A stretch of 64,000 nucleotides of DNA from Bacteroidales bacterium (GTDB taxonomy: Bacteria > Bacteroidota > Bacteroidia > Bacteroidales > Marinilabiliaceae). The notes beneath the pieces are model-generated. The model was not told the DNA's origin, made no database searches, and saw nothing but the letters and a program-made list of their open reading frames with translations. Below, piece after piece: positions 29,492 through 38,302 of the stretch (position 1 is the first letter of the stretch; each line of letters starts with the position of its first letter). The DNA lies in NCBI GenBank assembly GCA_015061285.1, contig SUWW01000005.1, positions 79,072 through 143,071 of the forward strand, written 5' to 3'. A program made the translations under genes and the position numbers.

Positions 29492-30230
29492 GCACTTTGC
29501 AGAAATCGACTCAACCAATGCCGAGATGCACCGTTGGCTCGGCTCGGGCGAAGTTGTTAATAGTTATAGTTATATAACGGCCGATTTCCAATCGGCTGGG
29601 CGAGGGCAAGTAGGAAACAAGTGGGAGAGTGAGCCTAAGGCCAATTTACTCTTCTCTGCCGTCGTAAAGCCCAACGACCTCGAAGTGCACAAGCAGTTTT
29701 ATCTCTCAATGGCAATATCTCTCGCTATTGTCGATGGCATAGAGCATGTGCTTGGCGGTAGACTTGCTGAGATGCATATAAAATGGCCAAACGATATTTA
29801 TTATAAAAATGGCAAGTTGGGCGGAATACTTATTGAGAACACGCTGAGCAATCGCTACATAACCACGAGCATAATTGGTTTGGGGCTAAATGTAAACCAG
29901 CGCGAGTTTTATGGCGATGCGCCTAATCCTATTTCATTGCTGAATATAACTGGTAAAACTTGGCCTGTAGAAGATTTTGCCAAGAGTATAATAGAGAGTT
30001 TGAAAAGCTGGATTCCGCGTGTCGACATTGAAGATTGGACTCACATAGTAGGTATGTATATGTCGAGGCTCTATCGCTACGATGGTCAGCCGCATACGTT
30101 CTGTGCCGATGGTGTTACGTTCGATGCTACTATAAAACGTATTGAACCCGATGGGCGTATGGTGCTGGCAACTTCCAATGGTAATGAATTGAAATTCTTT
30201 TTCAAAGAGGTTGAGTATGTACTCTCTTAA
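29484..30230 (+). CDS. birA: Biotin--[acetyl-CoA-carboxylase] ligase (catalytic domain only)
   Basis: 248 residues. It makes biotinyl-AMP and transfers biotin to carboxyl-carrier proteins. Family motifs are IDSTNAEM near the N-terminus, the biotin/ATP loop SAGRGQVGNKWESEP, and IKWPNDIYYKNGKLGGILIE. There is no N-terminal winged helix, so it is a monofunctional ligase, not a repressor. A C-terminal SH3-like part with RMVLATSNGNELKFFFKEVE is present. Its start lies inside the end of the GH26 gene (8-nt overlap). Confidence 0.93.
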   Translation: MNKHFAEIDSTNAEMHRWLGSGEVVNSYSYITADFQSAGRGQVGNKWESEPKANLLFSAVVKPNDLEVHKQFYLSMAISLAIVDGIEHVLGGRLAEMHIKWPNDIYYKNGKLGGILIENTLSNRYITTSIIGLGLNVNQREFYGDAPNPISLLNITGKTWPVEDFAKSIIESLKSWIPRVDIEDWTHIVGMYMSRLYRYDGQPHTFCADGVTFDATIKRIEPDGRMVLATSNGNELKFFFKEVEYVLS

Positions 30231-30407
30231 CAGGTGAGCTCTCGCGGCTTTATCTAAGGAATATTTGGGTTGATGGGAAAAACTAAAGTGCTTGTCGATT
30301 AACACTTGCCGCAACGATGTTTTTTGCCATTTTGCGCACGTTTTTTGAAAACATCTTACGTGTGTCTGAAACGACAAACAATGGTAACAACACTAAAAAA
30401 TATCGTT

Positions 30408-30782
30408 ATGAGCAAGAACAAAATTATTTGGATTGCGGCTATTGCTGCATTCATTATCACAGGAAGTGCTATCGCTATTGGTGTATATCAATCGAGCGAC
30501 AACGAAAAGAGCGAAATTTGTGAATGTTCAACACATCAGAGCCAGAATCACAAACGACATCACAAAAAAATGGGCGACATGCGTAACGGGCGTCATAGAA
30601 TGGAGCATGGCGCTAAAGGTGAACGCAGAGAGGCTAGAATGATGCATAGAAAAGATGTCAAATGTCGAAAACATGATGGTTGCCGATGCCGTGGCATACA
30701 AGCACAAAATGATAGCATAAGTAGCAATAGAACAATCAAGCCACTGCAGAAAACAGATAAAAAGTTGAATGGCAACAAATAG
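30408..30782 (+). CDS. Small membrane-anchored basic His/Cys/Met-rich protein
   Basis: About 124 residues if it starts at ATG 30408 (SKNKIIWIAAIAAFIITGSA), which places one membrane segment at the N-terminus. Earlier in-frame starts exist but add a soluble lead. The outer part is strongly basic with many His, Met and Cys residues (HKRHHKKMGDMRNGRHRMEH, then KCRKHDGCRCRG). It could bind metal or an acidic polymer. I do not recognise a family. It ends 20 nt before a strong terminator. Confidence 0.6.
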   Translation: MSKNKIIWIAAIAAFIITGSAIAIGVYQSSDNEKSEICECSTHQSQNHKRHHKKMGDMRNGRHRMEHGAKGERREARMMHRKDVKCRKHDGCRCRGIQAQNDSISSNRTIKPLQKTDKKLNGNK

Positions 30783-30802
30783 TCAATCGATTGCAAACGA
30801 AA

Positions 30803-30842
30803 ACACCCATCGAAAACAAAAGTCGATGGGTGTATTTTTTTT
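30803..30842. terminator. Bidirectional terminator between convergent genes
   Basis: ACACCCATCGA (30803-30813) pairs perfectly with TCGATGGGTGT (30823-30833), followed by A and a T run of at least eight. It ends the plus-strand small gene and overlaps the end of the minus-strand GT2 gene. Confidence 0.88.
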
Positions 30843-31863
30843 ATTTGTATTGAGCTAACTCGCTAAACGTATGCTTTTTATGCAAGTAGTAGTCAACCAC
30901 TATGCTATGCTGATAAATTTCGAGCGGTAGTTCTCGACTTCGCATAGGTTCTAACGAGTGACGTTGGTGAATGATAGTTCTGATGCGAGCAAACACAGCC
31001 CAATGAGCACGCACAATTGCCCAACAATGAGCTGCTTGTGCTGAAGTTAGAAACTTGAGCCCAGCCACTCCATCGAGTAGCAGACGTGCTATGAATACGA
31101 AGACCCAATTTCGCGAATTGTAGTTTTTTATGAGCATAGCAAGGTTGTTGCGGAAATTGAGGTATGTCTTGCGAGGGTTAGCAGCCGAAAGAGTAGCGCC
31201 GCCGAGGTGAAACACCATGCTTTTGCTGCATGCCACAATGCGCCAACCCGCGTTGCGCATGCGCCAACACAAATCAATCTCCTCCATGTGAGCAAAGAAA
31301 CTTTCATCAAGGCCACCAAGTTGGTTATAAATATTGCGACGAACCATCAGGGCTGCACCGCTAACCCACAACGACTCAATGTCGGCATTGTATTGACCAT
31401 TGTTAGTCTCGATGCTGTCGAATATGCGACCACGGCAGAATGGATAGCCGAGATAATCGATAAAGCCACCTGCAGCGCCAGCATATTCAAATTTATCGTG
31501 CTGTTTGTCGTCCATAATTATGGGAGCGCAAGCGGCTACGTTTTCGTTAGCCTGCATAATGTTCAGCAGAGGCTGTAGCCAACCTTCGGCTGGCGCTACA
31601 TCGGAATTGAGCAATACAACATATTCGTAATTAAGTTGCTTAAGTACGCGGTTGTAGCCTCCTGCAAAACCGTAATTATTATCGAAAGCAAGCACTTTCA
31701 CTTGCGGAAACTCGTTGCTGAGCACAGCAAGACTCTCATCCGTCGATCCATTGTCGGCTACCACAACATCGGCAATGTCGGTGGGCGTTGTGGCTATGAC
31801 TTGTGGCAAGTAGCGTCGCAGAAGTGCTACGCCGTTCCAATTTAGTATTACAACAGCAATCAA
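30841..31863 (-). CDS. Family 2 glycosyltransferase
   Basis: 340 residues. A GT-A fold: MIAVVILNWNGVALLRRYLP and VVADNGSTDES for the nucleotide-sugar side, VVLLNSDVAPAEGWL as the metal-binding region, and VSGAALMVRRNIYNQLGGLD with FAHMEEIDLCWRMRNAGW in the acceptor part. It resembles rhamnosyltransferase-like GT2 enzymes that build surface polysaccharide. No signal or clear membrane segment is present except a mildly hydrophobic stretch near WVFVFIARLLLDG. It lies 12 nt downstream of the inositol monophosphatase gene in the same minus-strand run. The sugar donor cannot be inferred. Confidence 0.85.
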   Translation of the reverse strand: MIAVVILNWNGVALLRRYLPQVIATTPTDIADVVVADNGSTDESLAVLSNEFPQVKVLAFDNNYGFAGGYNRVLKQLNYEYVVLLNSDVAPAEGWLQPLLNIMQANENVAACAPIIMDDKQHDKFEYAGAAGGFIDYLGYPFCRGRIFDSIETNNGQYNADIESLWVSGAALMVRRNIYNQLGGLDESFFAHMEEIDLCWRMRNAGWRIVACSKSMVFHLGGATLSAANPRKTYLNFRNNLAMLIKNYNSRNWVFVFIARLLLDGVAGLKFLTSAQAAHCWAIVRAHWAVFARIRTIIHQRHSLEPMRSRELPLEIYQHSIVVDYYLHKKHTFSELAQYK

Positions 31864-31875
31864 TTTGTATATGTA

Positions 31876-32682
31876 TTACTTATTGTCTTCTATTTGGTTT
31901 ATTAGAGGGTTGATGATGTTCTCCAATTCGCTATGTATCAACCCGTTTGAAGCAAGCATTTCTTTGCCGAAAATGTAATCATTACCATGATGATAATCAG
32001 AAAGTTTGCCGCCAGCTTCGCTAAGAATTATAGAACCGCCAGCTACATCGTAGGGTTTGAGGTCGTATTCATAATAAGCATCGAAACGACCACAGGCCAC
32101 GTAGCATAGATCTGTGGCAGCCGAACCGAGTCGACGTAGACCGTGGCATGTGCGCATAAGAGTATCGAGCGTCTGTAGCAGTCCCTTTGCGCGACTGAAA
32201 TTGGAGTATGGGAAGCCAGTGGTTATGAGTGCATTGGCGACAGATGGACAGTTGGATACGTGGATTGGTTTGCCGTTGAGTGTGGCACCACCACCTTTAT
32301 ACGCAGCAAAAAGTTCGTCGTGCGACATTTCGTACACTACGCCGAGTGTAATCTCATCGCCATCGAGGAGACCAATGCTGATGGCAAAAGGGGGCACTCT
32401 GTGAATGAAATTAGTAGTGCCATCTATTGGGTCGATTACCCAGTTGAAGCGTTCGGCGCGATCGGAGCGAGTGCCCTCTTCGGTGATGAATCCGGCTTCG
32501 GGTAAGAGCTGCGAGAGCTTTTGCACGAGCGTGCGTTCGGAATATTTATCGAGGCTTGTAACAAAATCGTTGTGTCCTTTGGTCATCACTTCGAAAGCAT
32601 TGTTGTCGCGCTTTTCGAGCAATTCGCGGCCGAGTGTTCGTGCCGTTTCAGCAACTATTTTGCATAATTCTTTTAGTTCCAT
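31876..32682 (-). CDS. suhB: Inositol monophosphatase family protein
   Basis: 268 residues of the lithium-sensitive phosphatase family. Metal-binding motifs are FITEEGTRS (Glu), WVIDPIDGTTNFIHRVP and PYDVAGGSIILSEAGG. The family hydrolyses inositol-1-phosphate and related sugar phosphates; in bacteria SuhB also has a role with rRNA antitermination. The true substrate here is unknown. Spacing of 26 nt to mtaB upstream and 12 nt to GT2 downstream suggests one transcript. Confidence 0.9.
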   Translation of the reverse strand: MELKELCKIVAETARTLGRELLEKRDNNAFEVMTKGHNDFVTSLDKYSERTLVQKLSQLLPEAGFITEEGTRSDRAERFNWVIDPIDGTTNFIHRVPPFAISIGLLDGDEITLGVVYEMSHDELFAAYKGGGATLNGKPIHVSNCPSVANALITTGFPYSNFSRAKGLLQTLDTLMRTCHGLRRLGSAATDLCYVACGRFDAYYEYDLKPYDVAGGSIILSEAGGKLSDYHHGNDYIFGKEMLASNGLIHSELENIINPLINQIEDNK

Positions 32683-32708
32683 ATGTGTATATATAATATG
32701 ATTGACAA

Positions 32709-34028
32709 TCAGTCTAATACCGACACGCAGACGGCTGATTTGTCGATGGTTAAACTATCTATGCGCACGCGATGAATAGTGTTTGAAAGAGAGGCGTCAT
32801 AAGGCAAATCAACTTTCAAGTAATTGTCGGTGAAACCGCTCATTCGTCCTTCGTGTTCCGACGATTCGAAGAGCACCGTTGCCTCAGTGCCAATGAAGCG
32901 CTTGTAGAACGCAATGCGCTTTTGTTCAGAGAGTTCGTGCAGCACTGCATTGCGTCGATGGCGTTCTGGAATATCTACAATGGGTTTCAGTCTTAGAGCT
33001 AAAGTGCCCGGACGTTCGCTATAAGTGAAGACGTGCAATTGCGAAAAGTCGATACCTTCGAGCAACTGGCGCGTCTCTTCAAAATATTCTGGCGTCTCAC
33101 CATTAACACCAACGATAACATCGATGCCAACGAAGGCGCGATGTATCAAGCTACGTATCGAAGCTATCTTATCGGCAAAAAATTCTGCCGAATACCTACG
33201 ATGCATCATTTGAAGCACAGCATTGCTGCCCGACTGAAGTGGTACATGAAAATGAGGCATAAACTTTTGCGATTGAGCCACGTGCTTCAATATACTGTCG
33301 GTGAGTAAATTAGGCTCGATGGAAGAGATTCGGTATCGTTCAATTCCCTCAACATCTTCGAGAGCCTCAACAAGTTGTTCGAACGTCTCGCCATTGTTGC
33401 GACCGAAATCGCCAATATTTACACCCGTAAGTATCACCTCCTTAGCGCCTGCGTGTGCAGCTCTGCGAGCTTCGGCGATGGTGTTCTCCACGGTGTCGCT
33501 GCGGCTTGTACCTCGGGCGAATGGTATAGTGCAATATGTACAGAAATAGTCGCAGCCGTCTTGAATCTTTAGAAAAGAACGTGTTCTGTCGCCCGACGAG
33601 AATGAAGGTTGAAATCGTTTGTCTTTCAGTATGTTACCAGCTTCAATGCGGGCGCTGTCTGTGCGGCAAGCATTGCCAATAAGGTCGACAATATCGTTTT
33701 TCTCGTTATTGCCAATAACCAAGCTAACGCCGTCAATGTCAGCCACTTGCTTAGCCTCAAGTTGCGCGTAGCAACCAGTAACAACCACAAAAGCATTGTT
33801 GTTGCGGCGTATGCAGCGTTTTATCACTTGTCGGCATTTCTTATTGGCCTCTTCGGTGACGGAGCATGTATTTATTACATATATATCGGCAACATCATCG
33901 AAATCTACGCGGTCAAAACCGCTTTCTTGCATGCGGCGCGCCATTTCGGAAGTTTCGCTGAAGTTGAGTTTGCAGCCTAATGTATGAAATGCTACAGTCT
34001 TGCGCGTAAAAACTTCGTTATCAATCAT
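32709..34028 (-). CDS. mtaB: tRNA (t6A37) C2-methylthiotransferase MtaB
   Basis: 439 residues of the radical SAM methylthiotransferase family. The N-terminal UPF0004 domain has three cysteines (LGCKLNF, INTCSVTEEANKKC and TGCYAQ). The radical SAM cluster motif is DGCDYFCTYCTIPFARG. A C-terminal TRAM-like part is present (EGRMSGFTDNYLKVDLPYD). The HTLGCKLNFSETSEM start is typical for MtaB rather than MiaB or RimO. It converts t6A37 of tRNAs to ms2t6A. It is separated by 11 nt from the exchanger gene upstream. Confidence 0.92.
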   Translation of the reverse strand: MIDNEVFTRKTVAFHTLGCKLNFSETSEMARRMQESGFDRVDFDDVADIYVINTCSVTEEANKKCRQVIKRCIRRNNNAFVVVTGCYAQLEAKQVADIDGVSLVIGNNEKNDIVDLIGNACRTDSARIEAGNILKDKRFQPSFSSGDRTRSFLKIQDGCDYFCTYCTIPFARGTSRSDTVENTIAEARRAAHAGAKEVILTGVNIGDFGRNNGETFEQLVEALEDVEGIERYRISSIEPNLLTDSILKHVAQSQKFMPHFHVPLQSGSNAVLQMMHRRYSAEFFADKIASIRSLIHRAFVGIDVIVGVNGETPEYFEETRQLLEGIDFSQLHVFTYSERPGTLALRLKPIVDIPERHRRNAVLHELSEQKRIAFYKRFIGTEATVLFESSEHEGRMSGFTDNYLKVDLPYDASLSNTIHRVRIDSLTIDKSAVCVSVLD

Positions 34029-34039
34029 TTATCTTTTTT

Positions 34040-34981
34040 CTATATAGTATAGATAATATAAGCTACGTATGTAGCGAGAAGCAGCACTCCTTGCTTACGT
34101 CCTATGTGATGATGACGAGCTGATGCGAATATCATTAGCAAGGTGGTTGCCAATGTAAGTAGCAGTAGTTCAACGTTGAACGAAGGATTGTACTCTATGG
34201 GTGTTGCAACGCAACTGATACCAAGTATTAGCAGAATGTTGTATATGTTCGATCCTATAATATTGCCCATAGCAAGGTCGGCATTGCCGTGATAGCTTGA
34301 TATTATTGATGTGGCGAGCTCGGGTAGCGAAGTTCCCACGGCAACAATAGTAAGACCGATGATTTTTTCGCTTACGCCTAAATGCGATGCTACTTCAATA
34401 GAGCCATCGAGCATGAGGTTGCTACCACCAACAAGTGCCGCTACACCAATAACCACTAATATTATGGCGCGACCGATGTTTATTTCGGCACCTCCTCCGC
34501 CAATGTTGTCATCGGGCGTGGTTTTTATTGTGAATATTATGTATGCAACAATAATTATGAGGAATATTATGCCGTCGAATCGGCTAAGAAGTGTTGGTTG
34601 TTGCTGAGCTACAAAAAAGTCATTGGCAAGTAGCAGCAGAAGCAGTGTAAATATAAGAGATAGTGGAAGGTCGCGGCGGCGAGCTGTTTTGTCGATTGTT
34701 ATGGGAAATATCAAGCCCGATATGCCAAGCACTATGAGTATGTTAACGTTGTTGGAGCCAATAACATTAGCGAGGGCGAGGTCGGTGTGTCCGTTGATTG
34801 CCGAGGTGATATTTACAAACAATTCGGGCGACGATGTGGCAAGGCTCGTGATGACGAGACCTACTACAAGGTTACTAACGCCAAAATGGCGAGCAAGATT
34901 GACTGAACCCTTCTCGAGCCAATTGCCGCCAAATACGAGTAGTATCAGACCTATGATGATATACACCACACTTAGAATCAT
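34040..34981 (-). CDS. Calcium/sodium antiporter, CaCA family
   Basis: 313 residues with about ten hydrophobic segments. Both alpha repeats are clear: TSLATSSPELFVNI with NVIGSNNVNILIVLG, and AVGTSLPELATSI with GNIIGSNIYNILLILG. These form the ion-binding centre. An acidic/glycine loop (TPDDNIGGGGAE) lies between the halves. The topology and length match the YrbG-type bacterial exchangers of the inner membrane. It overlaps the upstream DUF4870-like gene by ATGA at 34978-34981. Confidence 0.92.
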   Translation of the reverse strand: MILSVVYIIIGLILLVFGGNWLEKGSVNLARHFGVSNLVVGLVITSLATSSPELFVNITSAINGHTDLALANVIGSNNVNILIVLGISGLIFPITIDKTARRRDLPLSLIFTLLLLLLANDFFVAQQQPTLLSRFDGIIFLIIIVAYIIFTIKTTPDDNIGGGGAEINIGRAIILVVIGVAALVGGSNLMLDGSIEVASHLGVSEKIIGLTIVAVGTSLPELATSIISSYHGNADLAMGNIIGSNIYNILLILGISCVATPIEYNPSFNVELLLLTLATTLLMIFASARHHHIGRKQGVLLLATYVAYIIYTI

Positions 34982-35301
34982 CTCAGGAATTGAAAGATGT
35001 TGTTGAAAAATCGTCCAACGAATGGCACGAAACGACGTTCGCCTTTATATGCGTATATACCGCAGTAGATATAAAAAGCAAAAACGAGAACGGTGCAAAC
35101 TTGCGTCAACACCCACAAATCGATTATAGGTAGCAAAATTGAGAAGCATACTGCCAATATGTTGAGTCCTAATCCTTGTCGCAAGTGGAACATAACGAAG
35201 TGGTTGTCTTCGGCAAGTAGCAGATGCGCAATATAGGCTACAATCCAACCTACTGGCGTGATGTAGGCTGCTGTGGCTATGGTATATGAATCACGATTCA
35301 T
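34978..35301 (-). CDS. DUF4870/Tic20-like small membrane protein
   Basis: 107 residues with three predicted membrane segments (ITPVGWIVAYIAHLL, LNILAVCFSILLPIIDLWVL and VLVFAFYIYCGIYAYKG). The HFVMFHLRQGLGLNI pattern between the first two is characteristic of DUF4870 and Tic20-like proteins. Function is unknown. It overlaps both neighbours (11 nt with the LpxH-like gene and 4 nt with the exchanger), which supports a real, coupled small gene. Confidence 0.78.
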   Translation of the reverse strand: MNRDSYTIATAAYITPVGWIVAYIAHLLLAEDNHFVMFHLRQGLGLNILAVCFSILLPIIDLWVLTQVCTVLVFAFYIYCGIYAYKGERRFVPFVGRFFNNIFQFLR

Positions 35302-36040
35302 TGTAGTGCAAAATTTTTATATCGCTTCCGTCAAACACGGCGTATGAAAATGTCTTTATCCATTCGCCAAGCACCAACACGCGTGCGCTCTCGAGTTGAT
35401 AGTCGAGTATGATGTGTCGATGGCCGAACACGAAGTAGTCTATTTTTTTTCCAGCATCGAGCAGTTGCTTGGCATAGCGTAGCTGAAACTCTTTGTCGGG
35501 ACCCATGAAAGCTTTTGGGTCGTTGTGTTTATCGTGCTGCATTCGACTATGGCGCGACCATACACCTGCAAACCAAAAGGTGAAGTCGGGGTGAAGCCAC
35601 GAGTAGATAATCTGTATAAAGTGGCAGTTGAAAATCCACTTCATAAAGTTGTAGGCGGGCTCAAAATTGCCAAGCCCATCACCATGATGAAGCAAGAAGG
35701 TCTTGTTGCTGTAGGTCACAGTTGTTGGCTTGGAGTGAACCATCACACCACATTCGCTTTGGAGGTAGTTGAACATCCACACGTCGTGGTTGCCAGTGAA
35801 GAAATGCACTTCGATGCCAGCGTCGGTTAGTTCACAAATTTTACCTAAAAAGCGAACGAAGCCGCGTGGTGCAACGTGCTTATACTCAAACCAATAGTCG
35901 AATATATCGCCAAGAAAATATATAACATCGGCATCAGCTTTTATCTTGTCGAGCCAGCGTACGATGCGTGTCTCATGAGCTCTGTGGTCGGTTATGTATG
36001 GAGCTCCAAGATGTAAGTCGGAAGCAAAGTATATTTTCAT
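35291..36040 (-). CDS. lpxH: UDP-2,3-diacylglucosamine diphosphatase-like metallophosphatase (LpxH family)
   Basis: 249 residues. Calcineurin-like phosphoesterase motifs are in order: SDLHLGAP, FLGDIFDYWFEY, FTGNHDVWM, LLHHGDGLG and FVFGHRHI. LpxH-type enzymes cleave UDP-diacylglucosamine to lipid X in lipid A synthesis; the FDYWFEY stretch and the lid region (FMKWIFNCHFIQIIYSWLHP) favour this family. The related LpxG/LpxI routes are not seen in the window. It lies 8 nt downstream of the DUF4369 lipoprotein gene. Confidence 0.86.
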   Translation of the reverse strand: MKIYFASDLHLGAPYITDHRAHETRIVRWLDKIKADADVIYFLGDIFDYWFEYKHVAPRGFVRFLGKICELTDAGIEVHFFTGNHDVWMFNYLQSECGVMVHSKPTTVTYSNKTFLLHHGDGLGNFEPAYNFMKWIFNCHFIQIIYSWLHPDFTFWFAGVWSRHSRMQHDKHNDPKAFMGPDKEFQLRYAKQLLDAGKKIDYFVFGHRHIILDYQLESARVLVLGEWIKTFSYAVFDGSDIKILHYNES

Positions 36041-36048
36041 TATTTGCC

Positions 36049-37197
36049 TTAGCGAAGTATCTCTTCAATCTTGCGGTCGAGGCGAGATCCAAAGAGGTCT
36101 TTGCCGATTAGTTCGCCATCTTTAGCAAGAATAAAATTACTTGGATATTTAGTTACGTTGTATGTACTTACAGCGGGCGAGTATTGGCCGCGAAGGTCGC
36201 ATGTGTTAACCCAAGAGATGTTGTCTTTGTCGGAGGCATCTTCCCAAAGAAGTTTGCTGCGATCGAGGCAGACGCTATAAATCTCGAGTCCTTTGGTGCG
36301 ATATTTCTCATACAAATGAGCCAACTGACGATTGGCCTCGCGCGAATTGCGGTCGGTCGATAGCCAATAGTGTAGTATTACGTATTTGCCACGCAAATCG
36401 GAGAGTTTTACGGTTTCGCCTTTGAGTGTAGGCATCGACAAATCTGGCGATTTCACTTCAACGGCATTGGCTAAAAGTCGCTGACTCTCGATTGCTTGTT
36501 TGCGTCGACGACGTGCATCGAGCACATAGTTGCAAAGTGCCTTAACGTCTTTATTGTCTGGATAAGCAACGTTGAGGTTGGTCGCAAGAGCCGAGAAGAG
36601 TATATGATCTTCGTCGCCCATAACATCAAACACATTGTAGTCGCCTACGCTGATATACAAAGCATAGTAGCCAACAAAAGATTGTGGATGCTCGAATATG
36701 TATGTACGTACATAATTCTTATAGCCTTGAATGAGCTCAGCCATATTCTGACCAGCTTTTACTTGCTCGTCGCCAGTGGCGTTGATGGTTTTTTCTACTG
36801 CCTGACGCAATATCACTGCGCGCATGCTGATAGCTTGAAGTTCCATCGACTGTGTAGAGCCTTCTATTTTTATTGATTCATACCAATCGCTTGCAGCGCA
36901 ATCGGCGTTCACTTTGATTGTTTCGGTAGAGTCGACAAGAAGCATTATTTGTTTTGCTTCGTCGAGACGTAGGTTGTAGAACGCTGGGCGCGAAATGGGT
37001 TCGTGCTTGAATTCGAATGTGCCATCTTGAGCTATTATCGCCGAATCGACAATGGTTTTTACTCCCATTGGACTCTCGAGATATATTTTCTTGCCAGCGG
37101 CATTGCTAAGCGTACCTTCGATGGTGAATTTATTTGAGTCTGAGCAGGCTGCAAGCATTGTAGCCACTGCTATGTACGATAAGTATTTGAGTTTCAT
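36049..37197 (-). CDS. DUF4369/thioredoxin-fold lipoprotein without the CxxC motif
   Basis: 382 residues. Lipoprotein signal with lipobox LAAC (Cys18, followed by SDSNK). A DUF4369 beta domain (about 22-115) is followed by a helical linker and a C-terminal TlpA-like thioredoxin fold (about 255-382: MPTLKGETVKLSDLRGKYVI). Where TlpA/ResA proteins have WCxxC, this protein reads HYWLSTDRNSREAN, so there is no redox pair. A binding or scaffold role in the periplasm or at the outer membrane is more likely than disulfide exchange. A -7-like TATCTTTG element lies just upstream. Confidence 0.82.
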   Translation of the reverse strand: MKLKYLSYIAVATMLAACSDSNKFTIEGTLSNAAGKKIYLESPMGVKTIVDSAIIAQDGTFEFKHEPISRPAFYNLRLDEAKQIMLLVDSTETIKVNADCAASDWYESIKIEGSTQSMELQAISMRAVILRQAVEKTINATGDEQVKAGQNMAELIQGYKNYVRTYIFEHPQSFVGYYALYISVGDYNVFDVMGDEDHILFSALATNLNVAYPDNKDVKALCNYVLDARRRRKQAIESQRLLANAVEVKSPDLSMPTLKGETVKLSDLRGKYVILHYWLSTDRNSREANRQLAHLYEKYRTKGLEIYSVCLDRSKLLWEDASDKDNISWVNTCDLRGQYSPAVSTYNVTKYPSNFILAKDGELIGKDLFGSRLDRKIEEILR

Positions 37198-37222
37198 TTG
37201 ATAAAGACAAAAGATTCGGTTG

Positions 37223-37230
37223 CAAAGATA
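37223..37230 (-). promoter_or_regulatory. Candidate -7 element for the DUF4369 lipoprotein gene
   Basis: On the minus strand this reads TATCTTTG, matching TAnnTTTG, 26 nt before the start at 37197. It would give this gene and the genes downstream a promoter separate from the paralogue at 37240. Confidence 0.4.
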
Positions 37231-37239
37231 GTTTTTTTG

Positions 37240-38289
37240 TTACCAATAGAGGGCGTCATATTCATAAGTTGCATAAGGAACTATATGTGTTATCTCTCCA
37301 TTGGCATCGGCGGCAATGATTATGGGCTGAAGTTTGCGCAGTGTAACAGCATCAGTGCCAGTGAGTTCACCTCTTATGATATTGTATGTAGCATTGCCAG
37401 AAATAGTTGTAGGTACATCAGCCAAAACTACATATCCAAGGAATCGTTTTGCAGAAATATAGTTCCAAATGTTTGCTGCATTGCTCGAGCTATCGGCGTT
37501 GCAGATGATAATAGAAGGTTTGGCAAGTTCGCGGACTTTCACCACCGAAGCGTCGTTTGTGCGTAGGCTCACATCGGGCAATGTGTGACCAATGTTGTAT
37601 GTATGAACGAACGAAACAATATCGGCATTGTCGGTAAGTATGTTGCGAAGTTTAGTAATCTCTTCGTTGTTGGAGAGTTTCTCGTCGGCGTTGTCTACTA
37701 CGTATTTATACATATTGTAGTCGTCTATCAAGTTGAAAAGCGGAGTCGACGATTCTCCAAATTTTAGCAAAGGCAATACACATAACGAATTGCTGTTTTC
37801 GGTTACCATTTCTGCCACGATTGGTTTCCACTGATTTACAACGGCATTTATTTGAGCGGCTACAGCTTTTCGATTGGTAGCGGTTGGCCTATTGTGTGTC
37901 AGTATGGAGTCGATGGCAGCGTTGTATTTCGAACTCATTGCGTTGATTTTCCATAAGTTAACCACTGAACTATTGTCGGTAGTAGCTTCGCTGAGGTGGT
38001 TTCGTCGAGCGCAAATAGTTATGTTGTCATCGTTATCCTTAACAATGGGTATGTATGCACTATCTGGAGTAACTACATTGTACACGCCATAGGGTAGGTC
38101 GGCGATGTCGAAACGATATATGTAATTATCGGCGTGTGCGGTATCAATGCACACATTATCAGTTGTTTGTAGATATATCTCTTGCTTTATTGTGCCATTG
38201 AAATCTATAGCAAGCCATTGTTCATGGTGCGCTACATCGGAGCAAGCGGCGAGTAATAATATTAATGTGGTGTATATATATAATTTCAT
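37240..38289 (-). CDS. Diverged DUF4369/thioredoxin-like lipoprotein paralogue
   Basis: 349 residues. Lipobox LAAC (Cys16, then SDVAH). The layout follows the neighbour at 36049: an N-terminal beta region with a DUF4369-like ITLxxxD rhythm (EIYLQTTDNVCIDTAHADNY), a helical middle (WKPIVAEMVTENSNSLCVLP) and a C-terminal part beginning TLPDVSLRTNDASVVKVREL, which is the usual entry into a TlpA-like fold. The fold then reads SIIICNADSSSNAANIWNYI without a CxxC pair. It appears to be a strongly diverged tandem paralogue. No function can be assigned. Confidence 0.65.
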   Translation of the reverse strand: MKLYIYTTLILLLAACSDVAHHEQWLAIDFNGTIKQEIYLQTTDNVCIDTAHADNYIYRFDIADLPYGVYNVVTPDSAYIPIVKDNDDNITICARRNHLSEATTDNSSVVNLWKINAMSSKYNAAIDSILTHNRPTATNRKAVAAQINAVVNQWKPIVAEMVTENSNSLCVLPLLKFGESSTPLFNLIDDYNMYKYVVDNADEKLSNNEEITKLRNILTDNADIVSFVHTYNIGHTLPDVSLRTNDASVVKVRELAKPSIIICNADSSSNAANIWNYISAKRFLGYVVLADVPTTISGNATYNIIRGELTGTDAVTLRKLQPIIIAADANGEITHIVPYATYEYDALYW

Positions 38290-38302
38290 GATTATAAGTG
38301 CA

